Source: Chitinophagaceae bacterium (GTDB lineage Bacteria > Bacteroidota > Bacteroidia > Chitinophagales > Chitinophagaceae). From it: 64,000 nt of DNA. The first letter of the stretch is position 1, and each line of letters begins with the position of its first letter. Where the stretch lies: NCBI GenBank assembly GCA_022843585.1, contig JALHNJ010000001.1:1240001-1304000 (forward strand). Direction: 5' to 3'. A model generated the notes under the pieces. The model did not search any database. It was not told the DNA's origin and worked only from the letters and a program-made list of their open reading frames with translations. Of this stretch, positions 14,486 to 23,279 are shown piece after piece. The position numbers were made by a program, and so were the translations under genes.

Positions 14486-16879
14486 CTAGAATCCTTTCTT
14501 CTCCAATGCTTTTTGCATAGGCGTAGGCATTTCTGGCTGTGGCACATTTTGCTTTTGCTTAAACAATCTAAACTTACTTGGCGGTTTAATATCGCCATAC
14601 GTATTATTAGATTCGTCTATATCAGCAGTTTCTTTATACGGATCAAGCTTTATGGAGGCTACTTCTTTATCCTTCATAAATGTTTTGATCACTTTCTTTT
14701 CATTCTTGCGCCATACCTGAGCTGGTATTCTTTCAATTTCTTTAGTACCATCTTTAAAGGTCCACTCCAGAATGATTGGCATTACGAGGCCTCCTTTATT
14801 AGAGAAAGTAATTTCGTATAAATTTTTATTGCCATATTTGGCCTGGCCCTCTGCATCTAGTTTTTCTGTTTGTGGTTTTACAGTAATTGGATATTTCGTG
14901 GTGTCATAATTTTCCATTCCTCTTGCATACCTCCAGTAAAAGTCACGCAGCGTGGTGTCTTTATCAGTTTCAAAAACTATACTCTTATCGGTTTTGTTTC
15001 TGATCTTGGATAGATCTTCAAAATCATTCACGGCTGGTTTTGCGAGGTTTCTGTACACAACAGTATCGTTTACCTGGTTCGGTATGGCTGTTACATCAGG
15101 CTTTGCATGTTTAACAGTATCAATTGAAATATCACAAGCATCCGTACCATAGAACCAACCTCTCCAAAACCAATCAAGGTCTTCGCCAGTTGCGTCTTCA
15201 ATAGTGCGGAAGAAATCGGCCGGTGTCGGGGATTTAAAAGCCCATCTTCTTGAATACTCACGGAATGCATTGTCAAATAATTCTCTGCCGACAATGGTTT
15301 CTCTCAATATATTTAAACCGGTTGCTACTTTATCATACGCATTTGCTCCAAAGTTGTTGATATTTTCCGAGTTGGTCATGATAGGTTCTAATTGCTCTTT
15401 CGGCAATTTCATATAATCAGTAATCGCAGAAGGAACACCGCCATCAGAAGGATATTTATTATCCCATAATTCCTGTGTCAGGTATTGCAAATAAGAATTC
15501 AATCCTTCATCCATCCAGGTCCATTGACGTTCATCACTATTTACGATCATAGGGAAGAAAGTATGTCCTACCTCATGTATGATTACTAATATCGCTGCAT
15601 TCTTTGCGCCTTCAGAATAACTGCCATCTTTATTGGCACGGCCCGGGTTAAAAGAGATCATCGGGTATTCCATCCCTTGATTGCCTTCTACACTAATCGC
15701 TACCGGATAAGGATAAGGGAATGAAAATTTAGAATAAGTTTTTAAAGTATGTGCAACTGCTTTAGTAGAAAACTTGCTATAAATTGGATAAGCTTCTTTT
15801 GCATAGTAGCTCATCGACATTACATTCTTTCCTTCAACATTCGTAGCCATCGCATCCCATACAAATCTTCTGGATGATGTCCATGCAAAGTCACGAACAT
15901 TATCGGCTTTGTAGATCCATGTCTTTTTTGCTTTACTTTTTGTTTTCGATGCATTTAAAGCCTCATCTAATGTAACAATCTGTAAAGGCTCTTTTGCTGT
16001 TTTTGCTTTGTTCCAGCGGGCCATTTGTGTGGCCGTTAAAGTTTGTGCATAATTCTGACATTCACCCGTTGCGCCAACAATATGATCTGCGGGTACCGTC
16101 ATCTGTACTTTAAAATTTCCAAAGCTCAATGTAAATTCACCGGTACCGGTGAACTGGTGGTTTTGCCATCCCTGGTCATCGCTATAGCGGCAAAGACGGG
16201 GATACCATTGTGTCATGGTATAATTGTTATTACCGTCTTCCGGAAAATTTTCATAACCACCTCTTGCACCGCCAAAGCGAATGAAGTCACCACGGTTAGC
16301 AATTTTATAATTCCAGTCAACTTTGAAAACGAATTTTTGACCGGGCTTTAATGCCGCCGGTAAATCCACTTTCATCATTGTTTTATTAATGGTGTATTTG
16401 ATTGACTTACCAGTAGCATCAGTTAGTTTGGTAATGTTGATTCCATAGCCATTATCAGTTTTGCGTTCGTCATACCTGTCTAACACCTTATCAGTTGTCT
16501 GCATTGGCAACGTATTCTGACTTTGATAGTTGGCGTTGTTTACCGTGCTGTGCTGGTTCTCATCTAACTGCATCCAGAAATACGTCAATGTTTCTGGTGA
16601 ATTATTAAAGTAGGTGATAGTCTCGCTACCCGTTAATTTATTGTTCACTTCATCCAGCTCACATTTAATATCATAATCTACTCTTTGCTGCCAGTACTTT
16701 GGGCCGGGTGTGCCGCTTGCAGTACGTTGTTCATTTGGCGTAGGGAGAATTGTTCCCAATTGCTCAAACTTATTGGCATGCCCTGAGCTTGGGTTATTCT
16801 GAATATTTTGTGCCTGTACTATCGATGTTATCGAAAGCAGGAGGCTGCACAGTAGGAATAACTGTTTCTTCTTGATCAT
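14486..16879 (-). CDS. M1 family metallopeptidase, paralogue 2
   Basis: A 797-residue exported M1 peptidase with signal peptide (cut near IVQAQ, residue 24). The zinc site is intact: HEVGH at 435-439 and WMDEG 18 residues on. GMEYP replaces GAMEN at about 402-406. It aligns with paralogue 1 along its whole length, differing mostly in two loops (a Gly/Arg-rich loop near 196-208 and the stretch near 300-318) and in the C-terminal tail, which again ends KKGF. Its first 86 bases overlap the end of the HupE/UreJ-like gene on the same strand, so it is probably translated from the same mRNA. The start is fixed by the signal peptide MIKKKQLFLLCSLLL. Confidence 0.93.
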   Translation of the reverse strand: MIKKKQLFLLCSLLLSITSIVQAQNIQNNPSSGHANKFEQLGTILPTPNEQRTASGTPGPKYWQQRVDYDIKCELDEVNNKLTGSETITYFNNSPETLTYFWMQLDENQHSTVNNANYQSQNTLPMQTTDKVLDRYDERKTDNGYGINITKLTDATGKSIKYTINKTMMKVDLPAALKPGQKFVFKVDWNYKIANRGDFIRFGGARGGYENFPEDGNNNYTMTQWYPRLCRYSDDQGWQNHQFTGTGEFTLSFGNFKVQMTVPADHIVGATGECQNYAQTLTATQMARWNKAKTAKEPLQIVTLDEALNASKTKSKAKKTWIYKADNVRDFAWTSSRRFVWDAMATNVEGKNVMSMSYYAKEAYPIYSKFSTKAVAHTLKTYSKFSFPYPYPVAISVEGNQGMEYPMISFNPGRANKDGSYSEGAKNAAILVIIHEVGHTFFPMIVNSDERQWTWMDEGLNSYLQYLTQELWDNKYPSDGGVPSAITDYMKLPKEQLEPIMTNSENINNFGANAYDKVATGLNILRETIVGRELFDNAFREYSRRWAFKSPTPADFFRTIEDATGEDLDWFWRGWFYGTDACDISIDTVKHAKPDVTAIPNQVNDTVVYRNLAKPAVNDFEDLSKIRNKTDKSIVFETDKDTTLRDFYWRYARGMENYDTTKYPITVKPQTEKLDAEGQAKYGNKNLYEITFSNKGGLVMPIILEWTFKDGTKEIERIPAQVWRKNEKKVIKTFMKDKEVASIKLDPYKETADIDESNNTYGDIKPPSKFRLFKQKQNVPQPEMPTPMQKALEKKGF

Positions 16880-17471
16880 TTGTTTCTTTTTTTGTTATTG
16901 GTAAACGTTCTAAAGACAATTTTAACGCAAGGCTGAATACAGCAGCCGATAAAAATATAACCCACTCACGACGGCTTACTTTGAAAGCTGTAGTAATAAA
17001 ATGCGCAACTATCAACAAAATAGTAACTACTACAATTTGACCTGCTTCAAGACCCACATTAAATGCAAAAAGACTCCATGCCATATTCTGGTCTTCGGCT
17101 AATAAAAAACGAATGGTGTTTGCAAAGCCCATTCCATGTATCAATCCAAAGAACAAGGCTAAAAAATAATTGATGCGAATGGAACGGGGGGTAAATTTTT
17201 TCTGAAATAAATTAGTCAATGCAGTAATGACGATAGTAAGCGGAATTAAAAATTCAACCCACTTACTGTTCAAACGAATTACATCAAATACACTTAATGC
17301 TAAAGTGATAGAATGTCCGATCGTAAATGCAGTGACTAAGATTAAAACCTGTTTCCAGTCTTTTAATACATAGATAGCTGCTAAAGCGGCAATAAACAAT
17401 TGATGGTCTAATGCATCCTTGCTTATGATGTGTTCCCAGCCAAAACCAAAATAAAAACCAAAATCCTGCAT
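16794..17471 (-). CDS. HupE/UreJ-like membrane protein
   Basis: A 225-residue polytopic inner-membrane protein of the HupE_UreJ_2 type. It opens with the family's DHQLF block (GWEHIISKDALDHQLFI) and keeps HGMGFANTIRFL in the middle. Its helices carry conserved His residues as in nickel/cobalt permease-like HupE proteins. Founding members are linked to nickel hydrogenase or urease, but in Bacteroidota this branch usually lies next to M1 peptidases, as here, with no hydrogenase or urease gene. Transport of metal is therefore an inference from the family. The last 28 residues (from about 198, polar and acidic) are encoded inside the first 86 bases of the M1 gene in another frame, which is an unusually long overlap. 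Confidence 0.85.
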   Translation of the reverse strand: MQDFGFYFGFGWEHIISKDALDHQLFIAALAAIYVLKDWKQVLILVTAFTIGHSITLALSVFDVIRLNSKWVEFLIPLTIVITALTNLFQKKFTPRSIRINYFLALFFGLIHGMGFANTIRFLLAEDQNMAWSLFAFNVGLEAGQIVVVTILLIVAHFITTAFKVSRREWVIFLSAAVFSLALKLSLERLPITKKETNDQEETVIPTVQPPAFDNIDSTGTKYSE

Positions 17472-17571
17472 CTAATTAGTAATTATGTCCGTCCTTTGAC
17501 CGTTAAATTTTAACGATTAGGAAGATAAAGGCTTCAAAATAAGCCAGACTTTTGTAACAGAAAAAATTATT

Positions 17572-18093
17572 GTGTCAATGGCAGCATCTGTTTTTAAATG
17601 GTTATTGTTGCCCCTGCTGGGCGGGGTGTTAATGGCGGGTAAAAGCCCAGATGTTCACCCTTTTCATGTAAGTGTGATAGAGATCAATCATAATTCGGTG
17701 GATAAGACACTGGAGCTAAGCTGTAAAATCTTTACTGATGATTTTGAAAAGATTTTGGCAAAAAACTATAAAGCAAAAGTAGATCTCATTAATCCTCCTA
17801 ATAAAGCCGACATGGACTCTTTGGTAAAGCGATATGTGTTATCTCATCTGGCTATCAAAGCAGATGGAAAGCCTGTTACCCTGAATTACCTAGGTTTTGA
17901 AAATGAGGGAGAAGCGGCGTACAGTTATATAGAAGTAGAAAATATAACTACTGTAAAAAAGATTGAAATCGTTACCAACCTGATGTATGATCTATTTGAT
18001 GACCAGATGAATATTGTGCATGTAATAGTAGGTGGAAATAGAAAAAGTAATAAGATGGATTATCCTGCAACGCAAACATCTATCAGCTTTTAA
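17572..18093 (+). CDS. DUF6702 family exported protein
   Basis: A 173-residue protein with an N-terminal hydrophobic segment (about 4-22) and the HPFHVSVIEINHN block that marks DUF6702 at the start of the mature part. The remainder has IFTDDFEKILAKNY and a short beta-rich C-terminal half. The family has no known function. It is divergent from the HupE/M1 operon with 100 bases between the start codons, and this pairing recurs in Bacteroidota, so the module may act together. An ATG two codons downstream (17578) is an equally good start. Confidence 0.82.
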   Translation: MSMAASVFKWLLLPLLGGVLMAGKSPDVHPFHVSVIEINHNSVDKTLELSCKIFTDDFEKILAKNYKAKVDLINPPNKADMDSLVKRYVLSHLAIKADGKPVTLNYLGFENEGEAAYSYIEVENITTVKKIEIVTNLMYDLFDDQMNIVHVIVGGNRKSNKMDYPATQTSISF

Positions 18094-18151
18094 GTTGTGT
18101 ACTGTTTGTAACCTTACAAAACTATTTCATTTTAAACAACTACAAACTGTT

Positions 18152-19444
18152 TTAGTCCTCCATATCTTCTTTCAACTCATCACTTAATGTCACCAATACT
18201 TTATCAATACGGTGGCTATCCATATCAATCACTTCCATTTTGAAGCCTTTCCAGCTTAGTTGATCACCTGTTTTCGGAATTCGTTCTAATTGGTGTAAGA
18301 TAAATCCAGCCAATGTATCAAAATCATGTTCTCCTTCATTCATCCATTCTGCTTTATCAAAACGGGTGAGAAAGTCATAAAAAGGTATTTGACCATCTAC
18401 TATAAAAGTGCCATCTTCTCTTTCCTTTATTTCATAGTCAGGCACATCCGGTTGCGGCATATCACCTACAATGGCTTCCAGAATGTCATTTAATGTAATT
18501 AATCCTAAAATGCTTCCGTATTCATCTACAATAAAGCAAGAGTGTAAACGGGACTCTTTAAATTTCTCTAGTACCTGATAGGGTGAATTATTTTCAGGAA
18601 CAAACAACGCCGGCTGCATTAGATCTTTAAACAAAGTACTGTCAGGGCTTACATACAAATCTTTTATGGATACCACGCCTTTAAGATTGTCTATATCACC
18701 ATCGCAAATTGGATACACCGAATGTGGCTCACCTATAATTTTTTCTTTTATCAGATCTTCATTTTCATCCAGGTTGAACCAGATGATATCGCTGCGATGC
18801 GTCATTAAGGAAGTGATGTTTCTATCTCCTAAATGAAATACCCGTTCAATAATATCCTGTTCAGCTTCATCAATTGCACCATGTTCTGTTCCTTCGCTAA
18901 TGATAGCTTTTATTTCTTCTTCAGTTACCTGGTTCTCATTTGGACGAATACCAAGAATTCTAACAATAAAATTGCCCGACTTGGTAAGCAACCATACAAA
19001 AGGGTGTGTAATTCTACTGAGAAGTCGCATTGGGGCAGCCAATGTTTTTGCAATTGCTTCAGGTCTTGCCAAGCCCAGTCTTTTGGGTACCAATTCACCA
19101 AGTACCAGCGAAAAATAGGTAATAATAATAACTACAATAGCTGTTGCAATACCGTTACTATAGTCGCCTACAAGCGGCCATGTTTTTATTTTTGCAGCAA
19201 GATTATCTGTCAACTCATCTCCGGATAACATACCCGTAAGGATGCCGATTAAGGTAATACCAATTTGGACGGTAGATAGAAAAGTATTGGGATGATTGGC
19301 GAGGTCTAATGCTTCTTTGGCTTTTTTATCTCCTTTATTAGCTTGCGCCTCCAGCCTTGATTTGCGAGCTGATACGAGTGCAATTTCTGCCATTGAAAAG
19401 ACACCGTTCAATAAGATGAGACCAATCAGTATTAAGATGAGCAT
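18152..19444 (-). CDS. Hemolysin-family CNNM/CBS-domain membrane protein
   Basis: This 430-residue protein has the standard three-part layout: an N-terminal CNNM (DUF21) membrane domain with about four helices (residues 1-185), a CBS pair (about 200-325, with GVVSIKDLY and GLITLNDILEAIVGDMP), and a C-terminal CorC/HlyC domain (about 340-425, with GTFIVDGQIPFYDF and the family's DTLAGFILHQLERIP). Proteins of this family are linked to magnesium or cobalt efflux and tolerance; the name 'hemolysin' is historical. The start ATG is 17 bases from the stop of the PAP2 gene upstream on the same strand, so the two are probably co-transcribed. Confidence 0.92.
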   Translation of the reverse strand: MLILILIGLILLNGVFSMAEIALVSARKSRLEAQANKGDKKAKEALDLANHPNTFLSTVQIGITLIGILTGMLSGDELTDNLAAKIKTWPLVGDYSNGIATAIVVIIITYFSLVLGELVPKRLGLARPEAIAKTLAAPMRLLSRITHPFVWLLTKSGNFIVRILGIRPNENQVTEEEIKAIISEGTEHGAIDEAEQDIIERVFHLGDRNITSLMTHRSDIIWFNLDENEDLIKEKIIGEPHSVYPICDGDIDNLKGVVSIKDLYVSPDSTLFKDLMQPALFVPENNSPYQVLEKFKESRLHSCFIVDEYGSILGLITLNDILEAIVGDMPQPDVPDYEIKEREDGTFIVDGQIPFYDFLTRFDKAEWMNEGEHDFDTLAGFILHQLERIPKTGDQLSWKGFKMEVIDMDSHRIDKVLVTLSDELKEDMED

Positions 19445-19461
19445 TAAGAAGTTACACTTGA

Positions 19462-20061
19462 TTAATTATCGAAGATAGCAAATCCAAACCGCTTATTGAA
19501 GAAGGAACCGGTAGTAATGCCGAAAGCCAGTCCCAGCAAGGCTCCGCAAAGAACATCAAACGGGTAATGCACACCCACATATACCTGCGCATAGCCGATG
19601 GCCGCCGCCCAAAACAGGGCTATCCACACCCAATTTTTGAAGACATGACGGAAGGTAACGATAAAAAAAGCCGCCATTCCAAAATGATTGGCTGCATGGT
19701 TGGAGGTAAAACTAAAACCCACTCCGCAATGATCAAGCAATAAACGCACCTGCGAAATAAAGTTGGGATCGTTACAAGGTCGCAATCTTTCAAATCCATG
19801 TTTGAATACATAATTGCCGGTCAGATCTATTAATGCTATGGTAGAAATAAAAAACACCACCCACCAAATACCACGGGTCTTAAAATTGAGCAGCACCAAA
19901 ACCAGCATGAAAAGATATAACGGTGCCCAATTAGTACCGTTTCGGAGAAATGGCATTACAGCATCAAAAAACGGATTGGCCCATTCGCTGTTTATTTTTA
20001 CAAACAACCACTGGTCTAATTCTACCAACTTGTCCCAAAATTGTACCGCTAAAAAATACAT
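19462..20061 (-). CDS. PAP2-family membrane phosphatase
   Basis: A 199-residue protein with about five membrane helices and the three PAP2 phosphatase motifs: KHGFERLRPCND (motif 1, the KxxxxxxRP form), FTSNHAANHFG (motif 2, SxxH with the catalytic His) and GVHYPFDVLCG (motif 3, xxRxxHxxxD-like: His then Asp). Such enzymes remove phosphate from undecaprenyl pyrophosphate or lipid phosphates at the outer face of the inner membrane; the exact substrate is not visible. Lies just upstream of the CNNM/CBS gene, probably in one operon. Confidence 0.92.
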   Translation of the reverse strand: MYFLAVQFWDKLVELDQWLFVKINSEWANPFFDAVMPFLRNGTNWAPLYLFMLVLVLLNFKTRGIWWVVFFISTIALIDLTGNYVFKHGFERLRPCNDPNFISQVRLLLDHCGVGFSFTSNHAANHFGMAAFFIVTFRHVFKNWVWIALFWAAAIGYAQVYVGVHYPFDVLCGALLGLAFGITTGSFFNKRFGFAIFDN

Positions 20062-20188
20062 TGTTGCAAAAGTAACCCATGACAGCTAATAGGAGTCCAA
20101 ATATTGTGTTTAAATAGGAGAACTGCTGTTGTTATAATCAAGTAAATTCAATTCTTTTGTAGTCCTTCAACCGAAGGCAAATTGCCAA

Positions 20189-22165
20189 ATGCTTGTAAAA
20201 TATAAAATACCGAAGACTATTCTGTGGGTGGTGAATCTGCTGGTGATCTTTCTATTGATATTTACCGTATTCAGGCTGGCTACTTATTTTGCATTTAAAC
20301 CGAAGAGCCTTTCTTTTGGAAATCTTATTCCTTCTTTTTTGCTGGGCATCCGGTATGACCTGCGTTGGATAGCTTTTATTTTATTACCGATCGTATTGAT
20401 AAGCATGGTTCCCCGTTTATCGCCGTTTTATTCTTCCCGCAATAAAAAATGGTGGACCTGGTACCTGGCCATTGTAACTTTTTTTGTATTCTTCTTTTTT
20501 GCTGCCGACTTTGGCAGTTTTTCCTATAACCAAACAAGATTAGATGCAGGTGCCATGAATTTTGTAGAAGATCCGGGCATTTCGTTAAAGATGATGTTTC
20601 AGACGTATCCGATGGTGTGGATGATTTTAGGACTGATAGTTGGAATGCTTTTTTTTCGTTGGATGTATCATCGGAGTCACTGGCAGGTAATAAACAGAAC
20701 GGATGGACTTCGTATTCCCTATCGCAGAAAGTTTTTTATCATCAGTGCTCTATTGCTGGTTATTGTGGCTTACGGAAGTTTTACCTGGCCGCCATTGGGC
20801 CGAAATGATAGTTTTAAATTCAAGAACAGTTTTAAATCTTATCTCGCCATTAATCCATTGCAGAATTTTTTTGCTACGCTACGCTTACGCAAACCTGATT
20901 TTAACGAACAAAAAGCAAGACAGGCTTTCCCCACAATGGCCGAGTGGATGCAATTGCCGGATGCTAATAAATTTTCTTATCGCAGGGAAGTTGCTCCGAG
21001 AAGTGGAGCATTGGAAAGCCGCCCTAATATTGTGTTGGTGCAATGCGAATCATTCAGTATGTATAAAAGTAGCATGAGCGGCAATCCGCTAAATACTACA
21101 CCCTATTTCGATTCACTAAGCAAGAATGGAATTTTCTTTGAGAAATGTTTTACACCACATTTTTCTACTGCAAGAGGATTGTTTGCTATTTTAACTGGCA
21201 TACCGGATGCACAGTTGTTTAAATTTTCCAGTCGCAACCCTGAAGCAGTTACACAACATACCATAATTGATAATTTTGAAGGCTATAGTAAACATTATTT
21301 CCTGGGAGGAAGTCCGGAGTTCAACAACTTTGAAGGGCTGCTGAAAAATATTGATGGCTTGCAAATGCATACCGAAGAAAATTTTACTTCTCCTAAAATA
21401 AATGTGTGGGGTATTAGCGATAAAGATCTTTTCCTGGAAGCCAACAAAGTAATGCGAACAGAGCAAAAACCATTCTTTGCTTTTATTCAAACTTCGGGCA
21501 ATCATCGTCCGTATATGGTACCGATGACGGATACAGCTGATTTTAAAATTGTACTGGCATCAGAAGCAGAATTAAAAAAGTACGGGTTTGAATCGCAGGA
21601 AGAATTCAATGCCTTTCGCTATTCTGATTATTGTTTTAAAAAATTTTTAGAAGCGGCGCAAAAAGAATCATATTTCCACAATACCATTTTTGTTTTTATT
21701 GGCGATCATGGTGTAGCAGGCAATGCAGAAGCTATTTATCCGCCGGTGTGGACAGAACAACGACTTACGGATGAACATGTACCCTTATTATTTTATGCGC
21801 CACAATTATTGCCGCCACAAAAAAGAGGCGAAGTGGTTTCGCAAATTGATGTTCTGCCAACGATAGCTGGTCTGTTGCACCAGCCTTATGTAAATACTAC
21901 TCTGGGCAGAGACTTACTTGATCCCACAAAGAAAAATAATTATGCCTTTATTACTAATACAGCTGGTGGCATTGGAATGGTAACTGACGATTTTTATTTT
22001 ACCCGCAATATTAATTTCCCGGATGAAGAGTTGAGCCCTATGCACAATGGTGCTTCTCTTTATACCAAGCAACAAAAAGATTCAATTCGGAAAAAGCTTT
22101 CCGGGTTTACAAATGCATTTTTTGAAACAGCGAAATATTTGATAATGCATAATAAAAAGGATTAA
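20189..22165 (+). CDS. LTA synthase family sulfatase-fold membrane enzyme
   Basis: A 658-residue protein with about five N-terminal membrane helices (to residue about 200) and a large periplasmic alkaline-phosphatase/sulfatase-fold domain. The domain shows NIVLVQCESFS (metal-binding Glu), HFSTARG with the likely nucleophilic Thr, VWGISDKDLF, SGNHRPY, and FIGDHGVAG with the metal-binding Asp-His. Gram-negative members do not make lipoteichoic acid; they are thought to transfer phosphoglycerol or phosphoethanolamine to glycans or lipids. The substrate is unknown here. It is monocistronic and convergent with the methyltransferase gene. Confidence 0.9.
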   Translation: MLVKYKIPKTILWVVNLLVIFLLIFTVFRLATYFAFKPKSLSFGNLIPSFLLGIRYDLRWIAFILLPIVLISMVPRLSPFYSSRNKKWWTWYLAIVTFFVFFFFAADFGSFSYNQTRLDAGAMNFVEDPGISLKMMFQTYPMVWMILGLIVGMLFFRWMYHRSHWQVINRTDGLRIPYRRKFFIISALLLVIVAYGSFTWPPLGRNDSFKFKNSFKSYLAINPLQNFFATLRLRKPDFNEQKARQAFPTMAEWMQLPDANKFSYRREVAPRSGALESRPNIVLVQCESFSMYKSSMSGNPLNTTPYFDSLSKNGIFFEKCFTPHFSTARGLFAILTGIPDAQLFKFSSRNPEAVTQHTIIDNFEGYSKHYFLGGSPEFNNFEGLLKNIDGLQMHTEENFTSPKINVWGISDKDLFLEANKVMRTEQKPFFAFIQTSGNHRPYMVPMTDTADFKIVLASEAELKKYGFESQEEFNAFRYSDYCFKKFLEAAQKESYFHNTIFVFIGDHGVAGNAEAIYPPVWTEQRLTDEHVPLLFYAPQLLPPQKRGEVVSQIDVLPTIAGLLHQPYVNTTLGRDLLDPTKKNNYAFITNTAGGIGMVTDDFYFTRNINFPDEELSPMHNGASLYTKQQKDSIRKKLSGFTNAFFETAKYLIMHNKKD

Positions 22166-22183
22166 AATCTGGCTCTCGTTATT

Positions 22184-22250
22184 TTCTCGAAGCGGACGCT
22201 ACGGAGCAACGAACGCTGCCACACATAATCGCTGCGTTCGCTGCGAGAAA
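22184..22250. repeat. Imperfect inverted repeat between convergent genes
   Basis: TCTCGAAGCGGACGC at the left pairs with GCGTTCGCTGCGAGA at the right, with three mismatches over 15 bases, and further GCTGC/GCAGC-like blocks lie inside. It sits between the stops of the LTA-synthase-like gene and the methyltransferase gene and probably serves as a terminator for both. The high G+C compared with its surroundings suggests a dispersed repeat. Confidence 0.5.
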
Positions 22251-22258
22251 GTATTTTT

Positions 22259-23065
22259 CTACGTCAACGCATCTGTTGTTCTCCCATCACTATAAATTCT
22301 TTTTTCTTTATCGCCTTTTTTACCACGGCCTTTTTGGGCAATAAGTATTAACCGGGGAGTTTTTCGTACATCATAACTGGCAAATTGATAATCGCCAAAT
22401 ACTTCCTGTACCTGCATGCCCTGGAAACTTAGCATATCTGTAAAATCGCCTAAAGAAAATTTAGCTACTTTTTCCGTGTATTCCATTGGCTCTTTTAATG
22501 ACGCATCTGCAACGGTTATTTTTTTATAGAAATGTGTTTCATCATCCCAGCGATGAATAGTGTAAGTTGTTCCATCTACCTCTTTTACTTCATTATGTAT
22601 AAGATGTTCTTCGGCAAAATGTACGTTGAGATAATCAATTACAAATTTGCCACCGGGGCGAATACTTTTGGTAATGGTGCGGATGGCATCATCATGCTCC
22701 CGCCGTGTTTTAAAATAACCAAAGCTGGTAAAGAAGTTAAAAGCATAGTCAAAATAATTTCCCCATGCTGGCAACCGCATATCATGTACAAAAAAATGTA
22801 AATTCTCCTGTTCAAATTGTTTGGCAAAGGCGATACTGTCTGTAGAAATATCAATACCGGTAACGTCAAAACCAAATGATGCTAATGTTTTACTATGCCG
22901 TCCTTTTCCGCAAGCCACATCCAGCATTGAGCTACCAGCAGCCGGCGTTAAATGATCGATCAGTTTTGTAATAAAAATTTCTGCTTCTTTCTCATCTCTT
23001 TCAAAATATAATTTGTGATAGTAGGGAGAGTTGAACCAGCCTTTGTACCATGCCTTTTCTGCCAT
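22259..23065 (-). CDS. Class I SAM-dependent methyltransferase
   Basis: A 268-residue cytoplasmic methyltransferase. Motif I is MLDVACGKGRHSKTL, motif II is VTGIDIS, and FVHDMR follows as the post-II acidic region, all typical of the Rossmann-fold class I fold. It begins with EKAWYKGWFNSPYYHKLYF, a conserved opening in Bacteroidota homologues. The ATG at 23065 is preferred; eight codons upstream there is only a GTG. The methyl acceptor cannot be inferred. The C-terminal tail is Lys/Gly-rich (QKGRGKKGDKEKR). Confidence 0.87.
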   Translation of the reverse strand: MAEKAWYKGWFNSPYYHKLYFERDEKEAEIFITKLIDHLTPAAGSSMLDVACGKGRHSKTLASFGFDVTGIDISTDSIAFAKQFEQENLHFFVHDMRLPAWGNYFDYAFNFFTSFGYFKTRREHDDAIRTITKSIRPGGKFVIDYLNVHFAEEHLIHNEVKEVDGTTYTIHRWDDETHFYKKITVADASLKEPMEYTEKVAKFSLGDFTDMLSFQGMQVQEVFGDYQFASYDVRKTPRLILIAQKGRGKKGDKEKRIYSDGRTTDALT

Positions 23066-23279
23066 GTGGCAAAAATACTGTTTAGCCACGGATTACACGA
23101 ATTGACACAGATTATAGTCCTCAAATAATAGAATTCTACTTGGAAATGAAAGTGTACATACTTTTCAATGGTTCTGAAAAAATAAACAATCGGTTGCAAT
23201 TTTTTACGAATGCCATTGAGTTTGAAAAACGTATTTTTGCTGTCCAAACCTTAAAAACTACAAACCTTATACTCTCAGA

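Noticed and set aside
23083-23112. GCCACGGATTACACGAATTG-like stretch before the methyltransferase gene
   Set aside because: It looks like a fragment of a repeat I have seen in other genomes, but only one copy is found here, so I do not list it as a feature.
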